This document shows positions 44,346-51,589 of a stretch of 64,000 bases of DNA, one piece after another. The notes beneath the pieces were generated by a model that saw nothing but the letters and a program-made list of their open reading frames with translations, made no database searches and was not told where the DNA came from. This DNA is from Stygiobacter sp. RIFOXYC2_FULL_38_25 (GTDB lineage Bacteria; Bacteroidota; Ignavibacteria; Ignavibacteriales; Melioribacteraceae), in assembly GCA_001803165.1 (NCBI GenBank), contig MHAZ01000011.1, positions 97,679 to 161,678 on the forward strand. The letters run 5' to 3'. The stretch's first letter is position 1, and every line of letters begins with the position of its first letter. Both the position numbers and the translations under genes were made by a program.

Positions 44346-45581
44346 ATGAAAGTTAATAATAGAATATTTTTAATGGTTATACTGTTTTTAAGTCAATTGG
44401 TTTATCCGCAAACTGGTAAACCAATAGTTGAAATTATTTCTAAAAATTTTGGAAATGGTGAATTCCATGTTGAATACATTATCAACAGCAGTATGTTAGA
44501 TGAAAAATATGATTTGAAACTTCTACTCTACGATGACAAAAAGAATTTAATACGCGGTGCATTTAAATTTAGTGGCGATAAAGAAGTTATAGGGGATCAA
44601 CAAAATACTATTTATTGGTATTGGTCTAAAGATAGAGATATTAAACCTACTATAAGTAAAGTTGAAATAATTATTGAAAAGATTAATAAAATAATGTACA
44701 ACCTTGTGATTATAGGTAGGTCTGATATTAAAATTACTTTAGACGGAAATTATAAGGGAACTCTCGGCAAAGATAGTAATTATTTGTTGGCTAGAGGTAA
44801 ACACAACCTTAAAGCAGAGCTTAATGGATTCGAAACCTATGAAACTGTTTTTTATTTATATAATAATGAAGAGACAATACGAATTAACCTAAAGGAAAAT
44901 AAAAAAACAGAAATTGCTGAAACAAATAAGAATAAATACGAGCGTACATGGTTTGACAACAAAGCAAATACTGAATATCAAAGAGAAGGCATTGGCGCAG
45001 TAGAATTTTGCTTGTTCGGAAATGAGAAAATAACGGAAGTAACACCAAAGTTGTCTTTATATGGGGCGTTCTATTATCAAACAATAAATCCATCACTAAT
45101 ATCAACCGCTGTAAAATATCCTTTTTTTGAACAAGTAAAGAATCGCTCCTTGCTAGGTGGGGGTCTTAAACTAACATTGCTTCCATTTTCATTTGATGTT
45201 GATTTTACTGTTGATATAGGGGGCATTAAATCAAAAGATGTGGCGGGATCCGAAAGAATTACATTGGCTCAAGACTCTGTATTATTTAAAATGAATTTTT
45301 ATAGAATTAAAGGCGGGCTTTGTCCATTCGTTATATCCGGAAGCATCTATCCCTACGTTGGGATAGTGTCTCAAACAGTAACTGTTGATTTACAAACTAA
45401 TAATTTAAAAAAGGATATCCTTTTAGATTATAAAACATTAAGTTATCAGGAATTTGGTCTGTTTGCTAATATTACTTTCCGACTAAGCAATAAATGGGTA
45501 TTAGTTGTTGGTTATGAAAAATTTAATAAGAAAGATGCTTTTGATGGTGGTTTTTATACGCATTTAGGATTATATCTTTAA
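44346..45581 (+). CDS. Exported PEGA-like and beta-barrel-like protein
   Basis: The 411-residue product follows the MORN gene after two bases. It has a signal peptide (about 1-22, ending LVYPQTG), an N-terminal strand domain, a PEGA-like domain (about 115-180: DIKITLDGNYKGTLG, GKHNLKAELNGFETYE), and a C-terminal 200 residues of alternating strands ending LGLYL, which looks like an outer-membrane beta barrel closing on a hydrophobic residue. Such proteins bind envelope or surface ligands. Its link to the conjugation enzymes is inferred from spacing only. Confidence 0.6.
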   Translation: MKVNNRIFLMVILFLSQLVYPQTGKPIVEIISKNFGNGEFHVEYIINSSMLDEKYDLKLLLYDDKKNLIRGAFKFSGDKEVIGDQQNTIYWYWSKDRDIKPTISKVEIIIEKINKIMYNLVIIGRSDIKITLDGNYKGTLGKDSNYLLARGKHNLKAELNGFETYETVFYLYNNEETIRINLKENKKTEIAETNKNKYERTWFDNKANTEYQREGIGAVEFCLFGNEKITEVTPKLSLYGAFYYQTINPSLISTAVKYPFFEQVKNRSLLGGGLKLTLLPFSFDVDFTVDIGGIKSKDVAGSERITLAQDSVLFKMNFYRIKGGLCPFVISGSIYPYVGIVSQTVTVDLQTNNLKKDILLDYKTLSYQEFGLFANITFRLSNKWVLVVGYEKFNKKDAFDGGFYTHLGLYL

Positions 45582-45652
45582 ATAATTTTGGAAGGAGATA
45601 TTATATGATGATGAATATAAACAGATTATCCATGTTGAAAAGAAAATGAAAT

Positions 45653-46045
45653 ATGAATAAACGTTATTTAATCGTAATGTTTCTTGCTATTTCGTCTATT
45701 TTTTTTATTTGTTGTGATAAACTGAATTCACCGGAAGAGTATCTGATGATTCCCGAGAAAATACAGATTACAGATGTTACGTATTATAATGATGGTGAAA
45801 AATCTATCTCCCTATCATGGGGTAACTATATGCAGCAACATACGGGTTTCCAAATTACACGTGATTCTAAACTCATTGTTACTTTGGATAGAGCTCATGC
45901 TTATGCAACAATATATACTGACTATGTCAAGAATTATGGGACGTACGAATATCGCATATATGCACTAAATGGAAACAAGTCGTCATTTCCCTCGTATATA
46001 AAAATTAGACTTAGTTCAGATAAGTACTATTGGTGGTATGACTAA
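45653..46045 (+). CDS. Lipoprotein with a fibronectin-III-like domain
   Basis: A 130-residue product with a lipoprotein signal (LAISSIFFICCDK; lipid Cys at 20 or 21). The rest reads as one FN3-like domain: PEKIQITDVTYYNDGEKSIS, LSWGNY, then YEYRIYALNGNKSSFPS. It would sit in the outer membrane or periplasm. It lies 71 bases after the barrel-like gene on the same strand, so it may share the transcript. Confidence 0.55.
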   Translation: MNKRYLIVMFLAISSIFFICCDKLNSPEEYLMIPEKIQITDVTYYNDGEKSISLSWGNYMQQHTGFQITRDSKLIVTLDRAHAYATIYTDYVKNYGTYEYRIYALNGNKSSFPSYIKIRLSSDKYYWWYD

Positions 46046-46184
46046 ATTTCTCAAAAATAAAATTCGTTTGATCATTCAATTAAAAATCTTATGACGATAA
46101 TTGAGTAAGCAATAATAGAATAAACATTCAGTACGATATTCCACTATAGTTTTCCAAATTAATATCTTGCAATAGAGAGTGATT

Positions 46185-46883
46185 ATGAAAGAAATTATTG
46201 AAGGAATTCAAGAGGGTTTAACTTTTCTTTTAACTTTCAGATCAAGGTACGATCTTGGAAATGAATTAGTTTCTACTCCTGGCTTCACAAATTTGATGGT
46301 ACTAATTGTTTTAATAGTGTTAGTAGCAAGTGCATATTCCTATTTAAAAACAACCTCGGTTATAAAACACTCTCCTGGAGGTGCAGTAGGTTTAATCATA
46401 GCACTCTGTTGTTTGGCCTTAGCTTGGTCTGGTTTAGCAACAATAATGATTGCTTTTTTTTACCTATGGGGTTCTATGACAGGTGTTGCAATAGGATTTT
46501 ATACTGGCTGGAAAATTCGTAAAAACACATTGATGGGAATCGGATTAATACTCGGTATATTGATCGGCATTTTCATCACTACTATTATCCCTAAAACGAT
46601 AGGGATTATATTAGAAATAGCATTAACCCTTTCATTAGTATGGATCGCATATGAAGAAATTATGAAGGTCTCTCAAATTGACTTTAACAAATTTTTTATC
46701 AGAGTTATTGCAATAGGCGGAGCAATCTCGTTAGTGTTATTTGATCCGCATTCCTTTATAATACTTTTAAACGAAGGCTCTAAAACGACAAATATACCGG
46801 CAGAGGGAAATCTTTTAATAACCACTTTGTTTTACTATGCACCGATAACCGGATGGATTTCGGGATTTGTTTTAGCAAAATAA
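46185..46883 (+). CDS. Polytopic membrane protein
   Basis: A 232-residue product starting at ATG 46185 with about six membrane segments, including LMVLIVLIVLVASAYSYL and a Gly/Ile-rich pair in the middle (LMGIGLILGILIGIFITTII). No catalytic or transport motif recognised. It is the last gene of the plus-strand run before the integrase and may or may not belong to the conjugation system. Confidence 0.5.
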   Translation: MKEIIEGIQEGLTFLLTFRSRYDLGNELVSTPGFTNLMVLIVLIVLVASAYSYLKTTSVIKHSPGGAVGLIIALCCLALAWSGLATIMIAFFYLWGSMTGVAIGFYTGWKIRKNTLMGIGLILGILIGIFITTIIPKTIGIILEIALTLSLVWIAYEEIMKVSQIDFNKFFIRVIAIGGAISLVLFDPHSFIILLNEGSKTTNIPAEGNLLITTLFYYAPITGWISGFVLAK

Positions 46884-46960
46884 ACTACTTCGAGAAGATG
46901 TACACTCTAAAAGATTCGTAGAAAATAGTAACTCTTTCAAGTTTAATAAATTTTGCAGAA

Positions 46961-47980
46961 TTATAACAAATTCACTGCATCTCTCAAATTTTGTTGCTGT
47001 AGATGACTATATATTTGAGTTGTTAAAAGTGCCTCATGTCCAAGTAATTCTTTGACTACATATAGTGAAACTCCACGCTGGATCAAAAGTGAAGCAAAAG
47101 AATGACGTAAAGTATGGAAGTGGATTTTGTCACTTAATTTGGCAGTATTTACTGCGGTTTTGAATTTTTTACTCACATAATCCTCGTTTAACTTCTTCCC
47201 TCTTGAATCGGCGAAAACAAAATCATCAGAAGTGATGTTAAAGATTTTTGGAATCCGATCAGCTAGTAAGGTCCTTATGGACTGATTGAAAGGAATGATT
47301 CTTCCCTTTTTATTTTTTGTCGTGAAAGTGTCTGAGCACTGAACTGTTATTTGTTTCTCATTCAGATCAATCCAAGACCATTTCATATTTACTAGCTCAC
47401 CTAAACGCATGCCGGTATAAAACGCTGTAATAAAAACACTTCTCAAATACTCTTCTTTTGTTTTTTCGAGAATAGTTTGTAATTCAGTTTCAGAAATGAA
47501 AACCGGAAAAGCTTTAGAAACTTTTGGAGCTTTTATTTTCTTTAATGGATTTTCGGAAAGGTAATTCCATAAAACCGCTTTACTGAAAGCAGCTTTTAGA
47601 GTACGATAGTAAAGAGAAGCGCCTCTAGGTGTTCTTGCAAAAGTATGGGTGATAAATTTATCGATTGTATGAAGATCCAAACGGACTAGTGGAATATTAC
47701 CGGAAAATTCGATTAACATCTTGAAAGAGAGTTTAATAGAGCGAACATAGCTTTTTGATTTTGTTTGCATAACATAATCGGAGTACTCATTCATAAAATC
47801 AATCAGGTGAATAACCTTGATTTTAATTTTTGATTCCTCTTCTCTCCTTTTTTGGAAGTTGATTAAAAAAAGATTGGCATCATATAGATTTTTGGCTTTT
47901 GTTGATATGGTTGTTTTCTTTCCATCAACTTCATAAGTCAATTGATAGAATGGCGTTTTATTTGATTTAGAAACGAACAT
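46961..47980 (-). CDS. Tyrosine recombinase (island integrase)
   Basis: The 339-residue product is a complete phage/ICE-type integrase: an N-terminal Arm domain (DGKKTTISTKAKNLYDA), a core-binding SAM-like domain, and the catalytic domain with TGMRLGELVNMKW (Arg), HFHTLRHSFAS (His-x-x-Arg), [16 protein letters not shown] (His and the Tyr nucleophile). All catalytic residues are present. It faces a tRNA-Thr 3' fragment 94 bases away, the standard arrangement for the enzyme that integrated the island. Confidence 0.85.
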   Translation of the reverse strand: MFVSKSNKTPFYQLTYEVDGKKTTISTKAKNLYDANLFLINFQKRREEESKIKIKVIHLIDFMNEYSDYVMQTKSKSYVRSIKLSFKMLIEFSGNIPLVRLDLHTIDKFITHTFARTPRGASLYYRTLKAAFSKAVLWNYLSENPLKKIKAPKVSKAFPVFISETELQTILEKTKEEYLRSVFITAFYTGMRLGELVNMKWSWIDLNEKQITVQCSDTFTTKNKKGRIIPFNQSIRTLLADRIPKIFNITSDDFVFADSRGKKLNEDYVSKKFKTAVNTAKLSDKIHFHTLRHSFASLLIQRGVSLYVVKELLGHEALLTTQIYSHLQQQNLRDAVNLL

Positions 47981-48005
47981 ATGGAATAAGCCTCCTTATG
48001 TTTGG

Positions 48006-48025
48006 TAGGGACTTTAGTAGGGACT
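48006..48025. repeat. TAGGGACT direct repeats next to the attachment site
   Basis: TAGGGACT occurs at 48006-48013 and 48018-48025, a 12-base period, between the integrase start and the tRNA fragment. Short direct repeats in this place often bind the integrase arm domain. Confidence 0.5.
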
Positions 48026-48073
48026 CGCGGAAAATCCTTTATTTTCAGATTAAAATCGAAGTAGTCACCCTTA

Positions 48074-48118
48074 CTTGTAATCAGCAGGTTGCGGGTTCGA
48101 GTCCCATCGCCAGCTCCA
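48074..48118 (+). other. tRNA-Thr (TGT) 3' half, island attachment site
   Basis: The stretch reads as the anticodon loop (CTTGTAA), the 3' side of the anticodon stem, variable loop, T arm with GTTCGAGTC, acceptor 3' side CGCCAGC and TCCA. Upstream bases do not pair with it, so the 5' half is missing. This is the duplicated end left when an element integrates into the 3' part of a tRNA gene. The intact tRNA should be at the other island end, left of base 1. Confidence 0.8.
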
Positions 48119-48120
48119 CA

Positions 48121-48157
48121 AAAGCCTCAAGACACTTCGTTTTGGGGCTTTTTTTTT
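48121..48157 (+). terminator. Terminator of the former tRNA-Thr gene
   Basis: AAAGCC and GGCTTT flank a longer imperfect stem with loop near 48132-48139, followed by nine T. It stands directly after the CCA end and is likely the original tRNA terminator, which marks the return to chromosomal DNA. Confidence 0.75.
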
Positions 48158-48321
48158 GACTCACACGATTCATTCATCACGAAGAACAAAAAGAAAGAAT
48201 TATTCCGATGTATTCTTTCTTGAAGAAACTACTGATTTTAAGATAATCTTTAGTCTCAAAAGAGAATAATAAGGACTATGTTTTCTTTAGAACACAAAAT
48301 GCAAATTTGAGTGAATTATAG

Positions 48322-48536
48322 GTCAGCAAAAAATTCAAGACGGCAGTAAATACAGCTAAACTAGATGATAAAATCACTTCCACACTTTGCGGCATTCCTT
48401 TGCTTCATTGCTTGTTCAAAAGGGAGTTTCTCTGTATGTGGTAAAATAATTACATGGTCATGAATCACTTACAACGACTCAAGTTTATTCTCACCTCCAG
48501 CAGCAAAATTTAAGAGACGCTGTAAATTTATTGTGA
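48322..48536 (+). pseudogene. Decayed C-terminal end of a second tyrosine integrase
   Basis: Translation gives VSKKFKTAVNTAKLDDKI, then after loss of one base HFHTLRHSFASLLVQKGVSL and, after a TAA for Glu, the block ending QQQNLRDAVNLL. It is very close to the last 70 residues of the intact integrase at 46961-47980 but on the other strand and outside the attachment site. The frameshift lies near 48375 and the nonsense codon in YVVK-stop-LHGHES. It is the relic of an earlier insertion at the same tRNA. Confidence 0.85.
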
Positions 48537-49116
48537 AAACCAACTAGGGAACGAAAACATAGTTCATGTAATTTTAACTTTTTGAGCTCCCACCGCTATT
48601 TGCCCATCAACTCTCAACGTGAATATCTGTTAGTTGCTTGAAGTAATGATGTGGAAAAGATAGTACATTGTAATTTTTACTATGTGTGATGTAAATACTT
48701 TACATCTAGCAAAAATTACACTTGAACACTAGATGTTATCAACTCTGTAATTTTGAAAATCTATCTTAATCAAAAACAAAAAAATTATTTGCTGTTGAAC
48801 TAGAATAACGCCAACAAGAAAATGCTAGACGTTTGTTGTACCTATGGTGAAATAACCTTTTTTCAAATAGATTCATTAATGTGACTCTTAACTAAGATTG
48901 GCTTTCTACCCATGATTAATTAGTATAAACTAATGAGAAGCTTTAATATGAAGTATTTATAAAAAAATACACATTTCTTTCGATTGATATAATAATAATG
49001 CTAGCGTAATCTTTACACACAAAATTAAAGTGGATTACAATCATAGATTTTTTGTCAGCTTATGGAAAAATTAATATTGAATTCAAAAGAACTTTAATAA
49101 AATCAGAGAGGAAGAA
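48537..49116. other. Upstream region of the stressosome operon with a nested palindrome
   Basis: No gene is seen in 580 bases. It contains a nested inverted repeat: GTAATTTTT (48670-48678) pairs with AAAAATTAC (48711-48719), and inside it GATGTAAA (48688-48695) with TTTACATC (48699-48706). The promoter for the operon at 49117 should lie to the right of it. GAGAGGAAG precedes the first ATG. Confidence 0.6.
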
Positions 49117-50034
49117 ATGGCAAAAACAGAAAGAAGAAACCTTTCGCTAGAAGCAAATCTTAATAATTCGGACGAATCTAGAAGTGAGTTACTACGTCAA
49201 TTAGTAGCACACCTTCGCGAAAGTAGAACTCAATTGAGGCAGGAGTGGGCGCGGCGTATTACTGAAGCAAAACTCTTAACAGCAATGAGTCAGGATGAAA
49301 TTTTTGCTGAAGCAACAACAATATATGATAGCTACGTAGATGCGCTTCAGTCTGGAACTTTTGAAGCATTGCAAACATATGCACGTGATCTATCGGAAAG
49401 AATTATTCCACGTGGAGTTGAAACTCACGAAGTTATTGGAATTGTACTTCTGCTTCGTGACGTACTTGCCCGTTCATTATTTGCCAAGTACCAGCATGAT
49501 TTCGGATTGCTTAACAGAATACTTGATGCTTATGAACCCGCGGCAAACAGAATTGCTAATACTGTTGCAGTAAGTTTCGTTCAGGAACGCGAAAGGACCA
49601 TCAGACAACAACAGGAAGCTATCCGGGAGCTTTCTACTCCAGTTCTTCAGGTGCGTGACCGATTGCTTATTCTTCCTATAATTGGCGTAATTGACCCCCA
49701 ACGGGCAAGGCAGTTAACAGAGCAACTGCTTAGAGGAATTAGAACTAATCGTGCTAAACTTGTTGTTATAGATATTACCGGTGTTGCGGCAATGGATTCC
49801 AATGTAGCAAACCACCTGGTTCAGACGGTTGAAGCATCACGTCTTCTCGGTGCTTCAGTTATCGTAACCGGTCTATCGCCTGAAATTGCCCAAACATTGG
49901 TTACTATAGGAGTCGACTTAACTAAGATGAATACAGTTGGTGACTTACAGGGTGGTATTGAACAAGCGGAGAGACAATTGGGTTATAAAGTTATTCCTGT
50001 AAGTGAGCTATCTTTAGATCAAGCAGGAGCATAA
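49117..50034 (+). CDS. rsbR: RsbR-like stressosome protein (RsbRD_N + STAS)
   Basis: The 305-residue product has an N-terminal helical RsbRD-type sensor domain (about 25-165) and a C-terminal STAS domain (about 175-290). By alignment with Bacillus RsbR, the two phosphorylation sites correspond to Ser228 (in AAMDSNVANH) and Thr260 (in SPEIAQTLVTIGVDL). RsbR and RsbS build the stressosome, a large complex that holds the kinase RsbT until stress. The N-terminal domain is not globin-like, so the signal differs from Bacillus RsbR. It is the first gene of a tightly packed operon. Confidence 0.85.
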   Translation: MAKTERRNLSLEANLNNSDESRSELLRQLVAHLRESRTQLRQEWARRITEAKLLTAMSQDEIFAEATTIYDSYVDALQSGTFEALQTYARDLSERIIPRGVETHEVIGIVLLLRDVLARSLFAKYQHDFGLLNRILDAYEPAANRIANTVAVSFVQERERTIRQQQEAIRELSTPVLQVRDRLLILPIIGVIDPQRARQLTEQLLRGIRTNRAKLVVIDITGVAAMDSNVANHLVQTVEASRLLGASVIVTGLSPEIAQTLVTIGVDLTKMNTVGDLQGGIEQAERQLGYKVIPVSELSLDQAGA

Positions 50035-50037
50035 GTA

Positions 50038-50406
50038 GTGGAAGTACCTATATTAAAGCAAAGCGATTATCTAATAGCTACTATACAAGCAGCTCTTACA
50101 GATGAAGATCTGCTGAAGCTTCATTACGCCCTTGTTGAACAGGTCGGCAAACACCGTTCCAGAGGAGTAATTATTGATGTAACCGCTCTGGATATAATGG
50201 ATTCCTTTGCTACACGCACACTGAGATCCCTTGTTCACATGGTAAAGTTACGAGGTGCTGATACGGTTATTTGCGGTATACAGCCCGAAGTTGCATTTAC
50301 TATGGTTCAACTTGGTCTAACCCTTGAAGGAATCTCCACGGCTTTAGACTTAGAAGAAGGTCTTGCTCTTCTTACCACAAGTAACAATAAGAAAAGGAAA
50401 ATATAG
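50038..50406 (+). CDS. rsbS: RsbS-like stressosome core protein (STAS)
   Basis: The 122-residue single STAS-domain product begins with GTG, three bases after the RsbR-like stop. Ser56 in TALDIMDSFATRTL aligns with the RsbT-phosphorylated Ser59 of Bacillus RsbS. Position after rsbR and before rsbT is the canonical order. It forms the scaffold that sequesters RsbT. Confidence 0.85.
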   Translation: MEVPILKQSDYLIATIQAALTDEDLLKLHYALVEQVGKHRSRGVIIDVTALDIMDSFATRTLRSLVHMVKLRGADTVICGIQPEVAFTMVQLGLTLEGISTALDLEEGLALLTTSNNKKRKI

Positions 50407-50408
50407 GG

Positions 50409-50810
50409 ATGGATGGCGGGTCCACTATTGCAATTACTTCAGATTCCGATATTATTGTCGCTAGGGAGCTTGGTAGAAGAGTAGGAAGGGAATTAGATTT
50501 TTCACTGACAGACCTAACTATAATTGCTACAGTAATTTCAGAACTAGCAAGAAATATTATAATTTTCGCAAAACACGGGGATATGATTATTGAAACAATC
50601 AGACACGGTAAAAAAGTCGGCATTGTAATTACAGCTGTAGATAAAGGACCAGGAATTCCGGATATTTTTCTTGCAATGCAAGATGGCTATTCAACCGGTA
50701 AAGGTTTAGGCTTAGGATTACCAGGGGTTCGAAGGCTAATGGACGAATTCGAAATCTTTTCGGAAACCGGAAAAGGCACAAGGGTATCGGTAAAAAAATG
50801 GCTCATGTAA
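50409..50810 (+). CDS. rsbT: RsbT-like serine/threonine kinase
   Basis: The 133-residue product is a GHKL kinase: N-box SELARNI (44-50), G1 motif AVDKGPGIPD (76-85), G2 motif GKGLGLGLPGVRRL (97-110). RsbT phosphorylates RsbR and RsbS and is then released to bind and switch on its output partner. The usual partner is the phosphatase RsbU; here no RsbU gene follows, but the kinase two genes downstream has an RsbU-like N-terminus. The start overlaps nothing; the stop overlaps the next gene by 13 bases. Confidence 0.88.
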   Translation: MDGGSTIAITSDSDIIVARELGRRVGRELDFSLTDLTIIATVISELARNIIIFAKHGDMIIETIRHGKKVGIVITAVDKGPGIPDIFLAMQDGYSTGKGLGLGLPGVRRLMDEFEIFSETGKGTRVSVKKWLM

Positions 50811-51589
50811 CAGGCGAAACTGTTTATCTGTCGCGGGTTGCTTATAGTACATCTTCTGTAATATTTCCCGGTCAAAATGAATCGGGAGATTTATATATAA
50901 TAAAAGAATTCCCCGAGAAAGTAATAGTTGGTGTAGTAGATGGAATGGGTCACGGACATGAAGCTGCAATTGCCGCAAAGTGTGCTGTAGATACTTTGGA
51001 AGCCAATGCCGATTTATCTATTATGAAATTAGTTAAACTATGCCATGAAAAACTAAAAAATACACGCGGCGTGGTACTAGCTTTAGCTTCTATTAATTAT
51101 ACCGATGATACTCTTACCTGGTTAAGCATAGGTAATGTTGAGGGAGTACTTTTACGTGCCGATTCGGAAACAAAGCCTGCTTATGAAAGCATTTTTATGT
51201 GCCGAGGTGTATTGGGATACAATCTTTCACAATTATACGCTACCATAATTCCAATTTCGAAAGGGGATTTATTAATTCTTTCGACTGACGGGATTAGAAG
51301 TGATTATTTTTTACGTTTTGCGGCGGACTCACAGTTTAATACATGGCAGCCCTCTTACCCGGAATGGCCTAATGATAATTTAGCAAGTGAACCCTTAAAC
51401 GACCTTGAAGAACCCACTTATACAAGAGATCAAATTTATTCTGATGATTCATTTTCGTTCACAAAAGGATTAGTAAACATTTCTCCACAGAATGTTGCTG
51501 AATATATAACAAAACGTTTTGTAAAAGGATCGGATGATGCTTTAGTTACAGTTGTAAAGTACCTCGAAAAGAATAAGCCGAGTAGATAA
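50798..51589 (+). CDS. rsbX: RsbX-like PP2C phosphatase
   Basis: The 263-residue product is a SpoIIE/PP2C-type phosphatase with metal-binding Asp48 in VGVVDGMGHGHEA and a second Asp in LILSTDGIRSD. It would reset the stressosome by dephosphorylating RsbR and RsbS. About 45 residues rich in Pro, Trp and Asp (after STDGIRSDYF, up to SFSFTKG) are inserted before the last metal-binding block (SDDALVTVV), which Bacillus RsbX lacks. It overlaps rsbT by 13 bases and the kinase gene by one. Confidence 0.8.
   Translation: MAHVTGETVYLSRVAYSTSSVIFPGQNESGDLYIIKEFPEKVIVGVVDGMGHGHEAAIAAKCAVDTLEANADLSIMKLVKLCHEKLKNTRGVVLALASINYTDDTLTWLSIGNVEGVLLRADSETKPAYESIFMCRGVLGYNLSQLYATIIPISKGDLLILSTDGIRSDYFLRFAADSQFNTWQPSYPEWPNDNLASEPLNDLEEPTYTRDQIYSDDSFSFTKGLVNISPQNVAEYITKRFVKGSDDALVTVVKYLEKNKPSR

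Noticed and set aside
48061..48118. A complete tRNA gene
   Set aside because: Bases 5' of the anticodon loop do not pair with the 3' stems; only the 3' half is present.
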